A DNA stretch of 39,482 nt, from positions 1 through 39,482 of the forward strand of contig NZ_BJVJ01000056.1 in assembly GCF_007989085.1 (NCBI RefSeq). The letters are read 5' to 3'. The DNA comes from Pseudonocardia sulfidoxydans NBRC 16205 (GTDB taxonomy: Bacteria > Actinomycetota > Actinomycetes > Mycobacteriales > Pseudonocardiaceae). Position numbers and translations under genes: made by a program. Position 1 is the first letter of the stretch, and each line of letters begins with the position of its first letter. Of the stretch, positions 1-8,524 are shown one piece after another. Below the pieces are notes generated by a model. The model did not search any database and had not been told where the DNA came from. It worked only from the letters and a program-made list of their open reading frames with translations.

Positions 1-24
1 GGGGCGGGGCGGGGCGGGGCGGGC
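1..24. repeat. GGGGC pentanucleotide tandem repeat
   Basis: Four perfect GGGGC units are followed by a partial one at the very edge of the window. The run is G-only on this strand, so G-quadruplex formation or slippage is conceivable. It lies downstream of the nitrate operon, and the full tract may extend beyond the window. Confidence 0.8.
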
Positions 25-45
25 AACGGCACGCGTCCCGCGCTC

Positions 46-85
46 GTGAGCGGCAATAGTCGCTATAGCGACTATTGCCGCTCAC
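46..85. repeat. 40-base perfect palindrome, family 1, copy A; possible operon terminator
   Basis: A perfect inverted repeat with 20-base arms (GTGAGCGGCAATAGTCGCTA and its complement) and no loop. It begins 6 bases beyond the stop codon of the last gene of the nitrate operon, so its transcript would form a strong hairpin there. The same palindrome recurs at 6389-6428 and 10038-10077, which makes it a dispersed element and not a one-off terminator. There is no U tract after the stem, so termination is an inference. Confidence 0.9.
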
Positions 86-91
86 AGGGTC

Positions 92-763
92 TTACGCGGC
101 CGAGCGGGCCAGGGCGCCCGAGTAGCGGGCCAGGATCGTGTCGACGACGGCCGGGTGCGTGCCCAGGGGCGCGGCGACGGCGTCGGCACCGCAGGCGGCG
201 ACGCGGTCGGCGAACACGCCCGGCGCCAGGAGCCAGGACGCGACCGCCACCCGCTCCTCCCCCGCTGCCCGCAGTCCGGCGACGAGCGCATCGACCCGCG
301 GCGCGGCGGACGCGGCGAAGCCCACCCGCACCCGGCGACCCGTCGCGACCTGCAGCATCCGCGCTGCCTGTCGCACCTGTCCGAGCGCGACCGCGTCGGC
401 CGATCCCGCGGCGGCGAGGACGACGGCGTCGCCGTGGCGCCACCCGGCCTCCCGGAGCCGGTCGAGCGCGGCCGTCGCGAGCGCGGGGTCGGGGCCGATC
501 GCGGGCGTCACCGGGAACGAGGACGCGCCCGCGGCGGCGAGTTGGGCGGGCAGGTCGCGGCGGACGTGGTACCCGGCGGCCAGGAACGCGGGGACGACGA
601 CGGCGTGCGGCATTTGCGCGGCGACGGACGCGATCGTCGGGCCGCGGACGTCGGCGTAGGCGAGCCGGACGTCGAGCCCGGACTGTTCGGCGACCGCGAG
701 GGCCAGCGGCCGAGCGGCGTCCCCCGACCGGGTCCCGTGCGCGACGAGCAGGAGCGGGGTCAC
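92..763 (-). CDS. sirohydrochlorin chelatase, CbiX/SirB type
   Basis: A 223-residue protein with two CbiX-like halves (about 1-115 and 120-223). The first half opens with LLLVAHGTR (His9) and contains GYHVRRD (His66), the chelatase-type histidines. The family inserts ferrous iron, or cobalt in B12 synthesis, into sirohydrochlorin. Here, last in a nitrite-reductase operon, iron insertion to make siroheme for NirB is the natural role. The GTG start at 763 gives a GTGA overlap with the upstream nnaR stop, the same coupling seen at the other junctions. A sulfate-assimilation or cobalamin role cannot be excluded from sequence alone. Confidence 0.88.
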   Translation of the reverse strand: MTPLLLVAHGTRSGDAARPLALAVAEQSGLDVRLAYADVRGPTIASVAAQMPHAVVVPAFLAAGYHVRRDLPAQLAAAGASSFPVTPAIGPDPALATAALDRLREAGWRHGDAVVLAAAGSADAVALGQVRQAARMLQVATGRRVRVGFAASAAPRVDALVAGLRAAGEERVAVASWLLAPGVFADRVAACGADAVAAPLGTHPAVVDTILARYSGALARSAA

Positions 764-1941
764 CGAGAGCCCCCACAGTGCCCACCGACGGGGACGGGCC
801 CAGCTGTGGGGTCGAGGGCGAGCCGGTATCCCCGTTTGACGACGGTCTGCACCAGTTTCGGCTCCCCCAGCGCCGCGCGCAGCCGGGCGACGGCGGTCTC
901 GACGGCGTGCTCGTCGTCGCCACCTCCGGGCAAGGCGCGCAACAGCTCCGCCCGCGCGACGACCCGTCCCGGGCGGCGCGCGAGCACCCGCAGCAACGTC
1001 ATGCCGGTGGGCGGTACGGGCCGCAGGGCGCCGTCGACGAGAACGGCGTGTCCGCGCAGTTCCAGGACGTGCCCGGCGACGGGTAGCCACCGCGCCCGCG
1101 CGGGTGCGACGGCCTCCAGCTCGCGGACCATGGCGCCGAGCCGGGAGCGATGCGGTTGCACGGTGGGGACGTCGAGGTCCTGCAGCGGCGCAGCGGTGAC
1201 GGGCCCGACGCACATCGCGAGGACCGGGCCGCGCAGCGCGGTGAGCACGTCCTCGCGCAGGCCGCGGGCACCGGCGCGGGCGAGCAGGCTGGCGGCGGCG
1301 GGGGCGCTGGTGAAGGTCAGGATGTCGATGCCGCCGGTGAGGACGGCGTCGGTGAGCCGGTCGAGCGGGCCGATGTCCAGGGGTGGCAGCCACCGGTAGA
1401 CCGGAACCTCGACGACTTCGGCGCCCGCCATCACGAGCGCCTCGGCCATGTCGGGCAACGGTTCCCCGTGCAGCTGGACGGCGATCCGCAGACCGTCCAC
1501 ACCGGACTCCAGCAGGTGGTCGAGCACCTCGGCCGACGACTCGGACTCCGGCGACCACGCATCCGTCAGCCCCGAGGCCCGGATCGCCCCACGCGCTTTG
1601 GGGCCCCGGGCGAGGACGGTTCCCTTGCCCAGCACCGTGACCAGCTCCGTGCCGAGCCCCCAGCCCTCGGCGGCCTCGATCCAGCCGCGGAACCCGATTC
1701 CCGTGGTCGCGACGGTGACGTCCGGTGGGCGGGCGAGCAGCGCGCGGGTGCTCTCCAGCAGCTGTGCGTCGTCGGCCAACGGGACGATCCGCAACGCGGG
1801 ACCGTGCTGCACGACGGCGCCGCGGCGCTCCAGCATCGTCGCCAGTTCATCGGCGCGCCTGGCCGCGGTGACGCCGACGGTGAAGCCCGCGAGCGCGGGC
1901 ACGGCGGCGTCGCCGCGCTGCCCGGCGACCGCCACCATCAT
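760..1941 (-). CDS. nnaR: uroporphyrinogen-III synthase/winged-helix fusion regulator, NnaR type
   Basis: A 393-residue protein. Residues about 15-275 form a HemD (uroporphyrinogen-III synthase) fold in two lobes. Residues about 295-377 form an OmpR-type winged helix ending in VVKRGYRL. This fusion is known in actinobacteria as NnaR, a nitrate/nitrite assimilation regulator that acts together with GlnR in mycobacteria and streptomycetes. Its place between nirD and the chelatase fits both regulation and siroheme supply. The ATG at 1939-1941 overlaps the nirD stop as ATGA and is followed at once by a second ATG. Whether the HemD part is still enzymatic cannot be judged here; it may sense a tetrapyrrole instead. 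Confidence 0.85.
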   Translation of the reverse strand: MMVAVAGQRGDAAVPALAGFTVGVTAARRADELATMLERRGAVVQHGPALRIVPLADDAQLLESTRALLARPPDVTVATTGIGFRGWIEAAEGWGLGTELVTVLGKGTVLARGPKARGAIRASGLTDAWSPESESSAEVLDHLLESGVDGLRIAVQLHGEPLPDMAEALVMAGAEVVEVPVYRWLPPLDIGPLDRLTDAVLTGGIDILTFTSAPAAASLLARAGARGLREDVLTALRGPVLAMCVGPVTAAPLQDLDVPTVQPHRSRLGAMVRELEAVAPARARWLPVAGHVLELRGHAVLVDGALRPVPPTGMTLLRVLARRPGRVVARAELLRALPGGGDDEHAVETAVARLRAALGEPKLVQTVVKRGYRLALDPTAGPVPVGGHCGGSR

Positions 1942-2282
1942 CGCCCCACCCGCAGTGACACGGTCCCGGAGTCGACGGACACGGCGTACACCTCGACGCG
2001 CACCGTCGGGTCGTCGAGGCACGTGCCGTCCACCAGCGAGAACACCTGCTTGTAGACGGGTGAGGCGACGGTCGGGACGCCACCGCGGTCGCCGACGATG
2101 CCGCGCGAGAGCACCGCGGCCCCCGAGAACGGGTCGACGTTGCCGATCGCGTGCACCGCCCCCTCGTGCGTGCGGAACAGTGCGACCTGCCGCCCGTCGA
2201 GCAGCGCGGCGACCCCGCGCTCGGGTTCGAGCTGGTCGACGCGGCACACGGGCGTCCACGTCGCCACGACGGCTGCGGTCAC
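1938..2282 (-). CDS. nirD: nitrite reductase small subunit NirD
   Basis: A 114-residue protein of the NirD family, a Rieske-like beta fold that lacks the Cys/His cluster ligands; indeed no Cys-X-His or Cys-X2-His pair is present. It keeps the family pattern of VFRT..GAVHAIGNVDPFSGA and SPVYKQVFSLVDG. It partners NirB in the cytoplasmic NAD(P)H-dependent reduction of nitrite to ammonium. The GTG start overlaps the nirB stop (GTGA), so the two subunits are translationally coupled, as expected for a stoichiometric complex. The length is normal for the family. Confidence 0.93.
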   Translation of the reverse strand: MTAAVVATWTPVCRVDQLEPERGVAALLDGRQVALFRTHEGAVHAIGNVDPFSGAAVLSRGIVGDRGGVPTVASPVYKQVFSLVDGTCLDDPTVRVEVYAVSVDSGTVSLRVGR

Positions 2283-4801
2283 GAGCCCACCTCCGGGATT
2301 CCGATCAACACGGGTGTGCGGGGCGCGGGAACCGGCTGGCCGCGCTCGGTCACGAACGAGATCGTCGGGTCGGGGGTACCCGGCGCGTTGACGAAGGACA
2401 CGAAGCGGAGGAGCTTGTCCTCGTCGGCGAGCACCCCGGCCCACTCGTCGGCGTACGACGCGACGTGCGCGGCCATCGCCGCGTCCAGGTCCGCGCAGAT
2501 GCCGAGCGCGTCGTCGACGATCACCGCGCGCAGGTGGTCGAGCCCGCCGTCCATGGCCTCGATCCAGGAGGCGGTGCGCTGCAGGCGGTCCGCGGTCCGG
2601 ACGTAGAACATCAGGAACCTGTCGACGAGCTGTACGAGTGTCTCGGTGTCCACATCGGACACCAGGAGGTCGGCATGGCGCGGGGTGAAGCCGCCGTTGC
2701 CGCCGACGTAGAGGTTCCAGCCGGTCTCGGTCGCGATGATGCCGAAGTCCTTGGAGCGGGCCTCCGCGCACTCCCGCGCGCACCCGGACACGCCTGACTT
2801 GATCTTGTGCGGGCTGCGCAGCCCGCGGTAGCGCAGCTCCAGCTCGACGGCCAGCCCGACCGAGTCCTGCTGCCCGTACCGGCACCACGTGCTGCCGACG
2901 CACGACTTCACCGTCCGCAGCGCCTTGCCGTAGGCGTGGCCGGACTCGAACCCGGCGTCAACCAGGCGTCGCCAGATCGCCGGGAGCTGTTCGACGCGGG
3001 CGCCGAACATGTCGATCCGCTGCCCGCCGGTGATCTTGGTGTAGAGCCCGAAGTCGCGCGCGACCTCGCCGATCACGATCAGCCCGTCCGGCGTGATCTC
3101 CCCGCCCGGCACCCGCGGCACGACGCTGTAGGTGCCGTCGCGCTGCATGTTCGCGAGGAAGCGATCGTTGGTGTCCTGCAGCGACGCCTGCTCGCCGGCG
3201 AGGATGTGGCCCCTCCCGAGAGAGGCGAGGATCGACGCGACGACCGGTTTGCAGACGTCGCAGCCCCGCCCGGTGCCGTGGCGCGCGATGAGCTCGCTGA
3301 ACGTCGTGATGCCGGCGCCGGCGACGACCTCGAACAGCTCCGCACGGGAGACGGCGAAGTGCTCGCAGAGAGCTTTCGAGACCTCGACGCCTTCCTGCAC
3401 GAGCAGCGTCTTCAACAGGGGGACGCAGGAGCCGCAGCTGGTTCCGGCTCTGGTGCAGGCCTTCAACGCCGCGACATCGCACGCCCCGGCCCCGATCGCC
3501 GTCTTCACAGCCCCCTTGGTGACCGCGTTGCACGAGCACACCTGCGCGGAGTCCGGCAGCGACTCGGCGCCCAGCTCGACCGCGCCGGGGGCGATGAGCG
3601 CCACCGGATCGGCGGGCAACGCGGACCCGACGAGCGGACGCAGCGCCGCATACCGGGAAGCGTCGCCCACGAGGACCCCACCGAGCAGCGTCGACGCGTC
3701 GTCGCTGACGACCAGCTTCGCGTACGTTCCCGCGACCGGGTCGTTGATCACCACGGGCAGCGCGCCCTCGGTCGTCGCGTGCGCGTCACCGAAACTGGCG
3801 ACGTCCACGCCCAGCAGCTTGAGCTGCGTCGACATGTCGAGCTCGGCGGGCGTCATGCGGGCGTCGCCACCGAGCAGCCGGTCCGCGACGACCTGGGCCA
3901 TCGCGTACCCCGGCGCCACCAGGCCGTACGTGCGGCCCTCCAGCGCCGCGCATTCGCCGACGGCCCAGACGTGCTCGTCGGCGGTGCGGCACCGGTCGTC
4001 GACCAGCACCCCACCCCGCTCACCGACGGCCAGCCCGGCGTCGCGCGCGAGACCGTCGGCGGCACGGATGCCCGCGGAGAACACGACGACGTCGGCGTCC
4101 AGCTCGATCCCGTCCGACAGCTGCGCGACGAGCCGCCCCCGGTCGGCGACGATCCCCGCCACCGAGACGCCGCAGCGCACCGCGATGTCCTGGCGCTCGA
4201 CGAGCGCACGCAGCAACGCGCCCCCGCCCTCGTCGACCTGCACCGGCATCAGCCGCGGCGCGATCTCGACGACGTGGGGCGACAGCCCCAGCGACCGCAT
4301 CGCCCGCGCCGCCTCCAGCCCCAGCAGCCCGCCGCCGACGACGACCGCCGACCGCCGCCCCGGAGTGGGTCGCGCGAGCGCCGCTCGTGCGGCCGCCGTG
4401 ATGGAGTCCAGGTCGTCGAGGGTGCGGTAGACGAAACAGCCGGCCAGCTCACGCCCCGGGACGGGCGGCACGAACGGCACCGACCCCGTCGCCAGGACGA
4501 GGGCGTCGTAGCGGAGGGTCTCGCCGGTGGCGGTGCGGACCAGCCGGTCCGCACGGTCGATGCCGACGACGGAGGTACCGCGCCGGACGTCGACCCGCGG
4601 GTCGTCGTGGGTGCCGAGCGACAGCTCGTCCTCGGTACTACCATCCACATAGGACGACAGTGCGACGCGGTCGTAGGCCGGCCGGTCCTCCTCACCCAGC
4701 ACCGTGACGTGCCAGGTGTCCTCGGTGTCGCGGTCGCGGAGCGCCGACACCAGCCGGTGCCCGACCATCCCGTGTCCGACGACGACCAGCTCGCGGGTCA
4801 T
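2279..4801 (-). CDS. nirB: nitrite reductase [NAD(P)H] large subunit NirB
   Basis: An 840-residue protein with the complete NirB architecture. An FAD/NAD(P)H oxidoreductase domain (VVGHGMVGHR at the N-terminus, VVVGGGLLGLEAAR near 145) is followed by a BFD-like [2Fe-2S] domain (CSC ... CGSC, about 420-460) and a second pair, CDVC. The C-terminal half is the sulfite/nitrite reductase hemoprotein with the [4Fe-4S]-siroheme cysteines in CVGSTWC (about 634-640) and SGCARECAE (about 672). It transfers six electrons from NAD(P)H to nitrite, giving ammonium. The ATG start overlaps the stop of the upstream flavoprotein (ATGA). No truncation or missing ligand is seen. Confidence 0.96.
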   Translation of the reverse strand: MTRELVVVGHGMVGHRLVSALRDRDTEDTWHVTVLGEEDRPAYDRVALSSYVDGSTEDELSLGTHDDPRVDVRRGTSVVGIDRADRLVRTATGETLRYDALVLATGSVPFVPPVPGRELAGCFVYRTLDDLDSITAAARAALARPTPGRRSAVVVGGGLLGLEAARAMRSLGLSPHVVEIAPRLMPVQVDEGGGALLRALVERQDIAVRCGVSVAGIVADRGRLVAQLSDGIELDADVVVFSAGIRAADGLARDAGLAVGERGGVLVDDRCRTADEHVWAVGECAALEGRTYGLVAPGYAMAQVVADRLLGGDARMTPAELDMSTQLKLLGVDVASFGDAHATTEGALPVVINDPVAGTYAKLVVSDDASTLLGGVLVGDASRYAALRPLVGSALPADPVALIAPGAVELGAESLPDSAQVCSCNAVTKGAVKTAIGAGACDVAALKACTRAGTSCGSCVPLLKTLLVQEGVEVSKALCEHFAVSRAELFEVVAGAGITTFSELIARHGTGRGCDVCKPVVASILASLGRGHILAGEQASLQDTNDRFLANMQRDGTYSVVPRVPGGEITPDGLIVIGEVARDFGLYTKITGGQRIDMFGARVEQLPAIWRRLVDAGFESGHAYGKALRTVKSCVGSTWCRYGQQDSVGLAVELELRYRGLRSPHKIKSGVSGCARECAEARSKDFGIIATETGWNLYVGGNGGFTPRHADLLVSDVDTETLVQLVDRFLMFYVRTADRLQRTASWIEAMDGGLDHLRAVIVDDALGICADLDAAMAAHVASYADEWAGVLADEDKLLRFVSFVNAPGTPDPTISFVTERGQPVPAPRTPVLIGIPEVGS

Positions 4802-6366
4802 GCCGCCCCCTCCGTGCGCTCGTGCGTGCTCTCTTCGGAACGAACGGCACAGTCGGGCAACTGAATTGCGCGACTGTGCCGTTCGTGCAACTCCCCGCTC
4901 TCTGCACGAACGGCCCTTTCGCGCAACTGAGCTGCAGCAACGGGCCGTTCGTGCGATTCGTCGCGCGTAGGGGCCGGGGTGTCGGTGGCGGCCAGCCACG
5001 CGCAGATGCCCTCGACCGTCCCGGCGCAGCTGCCGCAGCCCGTCGCGGCGCGGGTCGCCCCTCTGAGCGCGGTGAGGTCCGTCGCCCCCGCGCGCCAGGC
5101 CGCGACCAGCGACCCCTTGGTGACGGTGTTGCACCGGCACACGACCGCGGCCGCGGGGAGGTGCCCCGGGTCGGAGGTCGGGGTCGCCTCGCCTGGCAGG
5201 GCACGACCGAGCAGCAGCGCGAGGCGGTCGGACGGGGCGGGGGATCCGTTGTCGTGCAGCTGGATCATCGACGCCGCCGCGTCGGGGAAACCGATCATGA
5301 TGCCGCCGACGACCCGGTCGTCGCGCAGCGCCAGCTTCGCGTACCGGCCACGCCGGGAGTCGGTGAGCCGCAACAGTTCCACGGTGTCGTCGTCGGCGTG
5401 GACGTCCCCGACAGCGGTGAGGTCGATCCCCGACGCCTTGAGCCGGGTGACGGCACGCGTCCCGCGGTAGCGGGCGGTCGGGTCGGCGCCGGTGAGCAGG
5501 TCGGCCAGCACGGCGGCCTGGTCCCACCCGGGCTGGACGAGCCCGGCGGGAGCGCCGTCGTGCTGGGCGCAGTCGCCGATGGCGTACACGTGCTCGAGTG
5601 AGGTCCGCAGCCGGTCGTCGACGACGATCCCGCGGTCGACCCGGGCTCCGGCGTCGGACGCGAGGGTGGTCTCGGCGCGCACCCCGGCGGCGACGACGAG
5701 CCCGTCCGCGGCGATCACGGTTCCGTCGTCGCAGGTCAGCCCGGTTCCAGCCGCCCAGGAGACGGCGCCGACCCCGAGCTGGACCTGGACCCCGAGCTCG
5801 GCGACGACCTCGGCCAGCACGGCGCCGGCGCCGGCGTCGAGCTGGCGTTCCATGAGGTGCCCGGCGGGGTGGACGACGGTGACCTCGACGCCCCTGGCCG
5901 CGAGCCCGCGGGCCGCCTCCAGCCCGAGCAGTCCACCGCCGAGGACGACGAGCCGCGCACCGGGGCGGGCCATGTCGAGGATGGCGAGGCAGTCGTCGAG
6001 ATCCCGGAATCCGACGACGCCCGGCCCCGGCACCCCGGCCACCGGCGGCAGCCAGGCCCGCGAGCCGGTCGCGAGGACGAGGTCGTCGTAGGGCAGCGGT
6101 GTGCCGTCGGCGAGGGTCAGGGTGCGCGTGGCCGGGTGGAGGGAGACCGCCGCGGTACCGGACCGCACGTCGACGTGGTCGGCGACCGGCAACGCGATCG
6201 CCGCCGGATCGATGCCGCCGGCCAGGACGGTGGACAGGAGCACCCGGTTGTACGCGGGATGCGTCTCGGCGCCCACGACGGTCAGCCGTGCGCCGCCGCG
6301 GCGGCGCACCTCGTCGGCGAACCGGGCGCCGACCATCCCGTTGCCCACCACCACGATGCGCCTCAC
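4798..6366 (-). CDS. FAD-dependent electron-transfer subunit of assimilatory nitrate reductase (NasB/NirB-N-terminal-like)
   Basis: A 522-residue protein resembling the N-terminal half of NirB: FAD motif VVVGNGMVGARF at residue 4, NAD motif VVLGGGLLGLEAAR near 144, and a BFD-type [2Fe-2S] domain with CRC and GCGSC (about 415-455). It probably passes electrons from NAD(P)H to the molybdenum subunit encoded just upstream, as NasB/NasC-type subunits do. The GTG start overlaps the nasA stop (GTGA). The last ~50 residues are odd: they are rich in Arg, Glu and Ala and contain two related peptides (HERPVAAAQLRERAVR and HERHSRAIQLPDCAVR) encoded by two palindromic elements. Those residues are probably an acquired tail and not part of the enzyme fold. 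Confidence 0.85.
   Translation of the reverse strand: MRRIVVVGNGMVGARFADEVRRRGGARLTVVGAETHPAYNRVLLSTVLAGGIDPAAIALPVADHVDVRSGTAAVSLHPATRTLTLADGTPLPYDDLVLATGSRAWLPPVAGVPGPGVVGFRDLDDCLAILDMARPGARLVVLGGGLLGLEAARGLAARGVEVTVVHPAGHLMERQLDAGAGAVLAEVVAELGVQVQLGVGAVSWAAGTGLTCDDGTVIAADGLVVAAGVRAETTLASDAGARVDRGIVVDDRLRTSLEHVYAIGDCAQHDGAPAGLVQPGWDQAAVLADLLTGADPTARYRGTRAVTRLKASGIDLTAVGDVHADDDTVELLRLTDSRRGRYAKLALRDDRVVGGIMIGFPDAAASMIQLHDNGSPAPSDRLALLLGRALPGEATPTSDPGHLPAAAVVCRCNTVTKGSLVAAWRAGATDLTALRGATRAATGCGSCAGTVEGICAWLAATDTPAPTRDESHERPVAAAQLRERAVRAESGELHERHSRAIQLPDCAVRSEESTHERTEGAA
4841..4885. repeat. 45-base palindromic element, family 2, copy a, inside the flavoprotein C-terminus
   Basis: Arms of 20 bases (starting CGAACGGCACAGTCG) flank the 5-base loop CTGAA, with one arm mismatch. 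It is in frame in the 4798-6366 gene and encodes the peptide around HERHSRAIQLPDCAVR. A second copy of identical length begins 66 bases away at 4907. Confidence 0.88.
4907..4951. repeat. 45-base palindromic element, family 2, copy b, inside the flavoprotein C-terminus
   Basis: This has the same outer arms as copy a (CGAACGG ... CCGTTCG) and the same spacing around a CTGAG loop, but a diverged inner stem; the outer 13 bases (GCACGAACGGCCC at 4904-4916 and its complement at 4942-4954) pair perfectly. It is translated in frame as HERPVAAAQLRERAVR. Confidence 0.85.
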
Positions 6367-8462
6367 GTCGCCACCGCCTCGACGGCCTGTGAGTGGCGAT
6401 AGTCGCTATAGCGACTATCGCCACTCACAGGGTGTATTCGGACTGCGGCGACCTTGAACTCCGGCATCCGGCTGACCGGGTCGAGGGCCGGGTTGGTCAG
6501 CAGGTTCGCGGCCCGGTCGTCGGCGAAGTGGAACGGCAGGAACACCGTGTCCGGTCGTGCAGACAGGACGAGGCGGACCCTGGCGAGGACGCTGCCCCGG
6601 CGGGACTCGACGCGCGCCCAGACGCCGTCGGCCAGTCCGGCGCGGGCCGCGGTGTCGGGGTGGATCTCCACGAACGCGTCGGGTTCCACGAGCGCCAGCT
6701 CGTCGACCCGGCGCGTCTGCGCGCCCGACTGGTAGTGCACCAGCACCCGGCCGGTGGTGGCGCGCAACGGGTAGGCGTCGTCGGGGAGCTCGGCGGCGGG
6801 CACGTGGTCGACCGGCACGAGCCGGGCACGGCCGTCGGGGTGGGCGAAGCGGTCGAGGAACAGGCGCGGGGTGCCGGGGTGGTCGGTCGAGGGGCAGGGC
6901 CAGTGCAGGGCCTCGCCCGCGTCGAGCCGGTCGTAGGTGATGCCGGAGTAGTCGGCCGGGCCGCCTGCCGACGCCGCGCGCAGCTCGTCGAACACCGCGC
7001 GCGGCGTCGTGGGGAAGCCGCCGCAGCCCAGTCCGGCGGCCAGGTCGGCGACGACGTCGAGGTCGGTCCGGACGCCGGGCGGCGGATCGAGCGCGCGCCG
7101 TCGGCGCAGCACCCGGCCCTCCAGGTTGGTGAGCGTGCCCTCCTCCTCGGCCCACTGCGCGACCGGCAGCACGACGTCGGCGCGGCCGGCGGTCTCCCCG
7201 GGCAGGAAGTCGGCGACGACCAGGAGATCGAGCGCGTCCAACTTCGAGGCGACCCGGGCCGCGTCCGGCGCCGACACCCGCAGGTTCGACCCGAAGACCA
7301 GCAGCGCACGCGGCCCACCGGGGGTACCGATGGCGTCGATCAGCTCGACCGCCGACCGACCCGCGCCCGGGATCGACGCGGGATCGACGCCCCAGACCGC
7401 GGCGACGTGCGCGCGGGCGACCGGATCGTCGATGCGGCGGTACCCGGGCAGCTGGTCGGCCTTCTGCCCGTGCTCGCGCCCGCCCTGCCCGTTGCCCTGC
7501 CCGGTGATCGTCCCGAAGCCCGACCCCGCCGTCCCGGGGAGCCCGAGCGCGAGGGAGAGGTTGATCCACGCCGTCACGGTGTCGACGCCGTGCGCGTGCT
7601 GCTCGGCACCCCGCGCGGTGAGGACGTAGCGGCGCGACGAGCCGGCGAGCCAGGAGACGACGGTCCGCATGTCGGCGGCCGCGACCCCGCACACTCGTTC
7701 CGCGCGCTCGGGCCACCACTGCGTCGCGAGACGCCAGGCGTCGTCGAAACCGGAGGTCCGCGCCCCGAGGTACGCGGTGTCGACCGCGCCCGACTCGACC
7801 GCCGCGTGGAGCATGCCGAGCGCGAGGACGAGGTCCGTCCCCGGCACCGGCTGCAGGTGCAGCCCGCCGGACGCAACGGCGCGCTCGGCCGTCGGCGTCC
7901 GCCGCGGGTCGACGACGACCAGCCGCGCCGACCCGAGGTGCCCCATCAGCGGCGGCATGGTCTCGGCGACGTTGGCCCCGGCCAGGACGACGACCTCCGC
8001 GTCGTCGAGGTCGGTCACCGGGAACGGCAGCCCGCGGTCGAGGCCGAACGCCCGGTTGCCCGCCGCGGCCGCCGACGACATGCAGAAGCGGCCGTTGTAG
8101 TCGATCTGCGACGTCCGCAGGGCGACGCGGGCGAAGCGCCCCAACAGGTACGCCTTCTCGTTGGTGAGCCCGCCGCCGCCGAAGACGGCGACCGAGTCCG
8201 GACCGTGAGAATCCTGGATCTCCCTGATCGATGAGGTCACGTGCGCCAGCGCGGTCTCCCACGTGACCGGACGACCGCCCAGAAGAGGGGCCGACAGCCG
8301 GTCCGGGTGCGACAGCAGCGACCCCGCCGTCCACCCCTTCTGGCACAGCCCGCCGCGGTTGGTCGGGAACTCCCGCGGCGCGACCTCGCCCGCGGCGCCG
8401 ACCGTCATGCCGCACTGCAGTGCGCAGTACGGGCAGTGGGTGTCGGCGGTCATGCGGGCCAT
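6363..8462 (-). CDS. nasA: assimilatory nitrate reductase catalytic subunit (molybdopterin, NasA/NarB type)
   Basis: A 699-residue molybdopterin oxidoreductase. The N-terminus has the [4Fe-4S] ligands HCPYCALQC ... GGLC, followed by the molybdopterin domains with NGRFCMSSA, whose Cys is the expected Mo ligand. GQGNGQGGREHGQKADQLPG and the C-terminal dinucleotide-binding domain (FHFADDRAANLLTNPALDPVSRMPEFK) are typical of NasA/NarB. It reduces nitrate to nitrite in the cytoplasm. The start is uncertain: ATG at 8462 is used here; ATG 8453 and a GTG at 8528 that would overlap the narK stop are alternatives. The last residues, SGDSRYSDYRHSQ plus AVEAVAT, come from a 40-base palindrome read in frame, so the native protein probably ended just before. 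Confidence 0.93.
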   Translation of the reverse strand: MARMTADTHCPYCALQCGMTVGAAGEVAPREFPTNRGGLCQKGWTAGSLLSHPDRLSAPLLGGRPVTWETALAHVTSSIREIQDSHGPDSVAVFGGGGLTNEKAYLLGRFARVALRTSQIDYNGRFCMSSAAAAGNRAFGLDRGLPFPVTDLDDAEVVVLAGANVAETMPPLMGHLGSARLVVVDPRRTPTAERAVASGGLHLQPVPGTDLVLALGMLHAAVESGAVDTAYLGARTSGFDDAWRLATQWWPERAERVCGVAAADMRTVVSWLAGSSRRYVLTARGAEQHAHGVDTVTAWINLSLALGLPGTAGSGFGTITGQGNGQGGREHGQKADQLPGYRRIDDPVARAHVAAVWGVDPASIPGAGRSAVELIDAIGTPGGPRALLVFGSNLRVSAPDAARVASKLDALDLLVVADFLPGETAGRADVVLPVAQWAEEEGTLTNLEGRVLRRRRALDPPPGVRTDLDVVADLAAGLGCGGFPTTPRAVFDELRAASAGGPADYSGITYDRLDAGEALHWPCPSTDHPGTPRLFLDRFAHPDGRARLVPVDHVPAAELPDDAYPLRATTGRVLVHYQSGAQTRRVDELALVEPDAFVEIHPDTAARAGLADGVWARVESRRGSVLARVRLVLSARPDTVFLPFHFADDRAANLLTNPALDPVSRMPEFKVAAVRIHPVSGDSRYSDYRHSQAVEAVAT
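6389..6428. repeat. 40-base perfect palindrome, family 1, copy B, inside nasA
   Basis: A perfect inverted repeat with arms GTGAGTGGCGATAGTCGCTA, extended by CCT/AGG on each side to 46 bases. It differs from copy A by two compensated changes per palindrome, so the pairing is conserved while the sequence varies. It lies in the nasA reading frame (about residues 678-691), 23 bases before the GTG start of the next gene. Confidence 0.92.
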
Positions 8463-8524
8463 CGTCGGACGGCCCGGTACCGGTCGTGGTTCGGCGAGGT
8501 TTCCAGCGCGTGACACCGGCAAGG

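Noticed and set aside
46..1086. Plus-strand frame opposite the chelatase and nnaR genes beginning in palindrome A
   Set aside because: The translation is Arg/Pro/Gly-rich without domains, and the opposite strand encodes two clear proteins.
4822..5601. Plus-strand frame beginning in the family 2 palindromes
   Set aside because: It starts within the inverted repeats and runs antisense to a well-defined flavoprotein; the start-like appearance comes from the palindrome symmetry.
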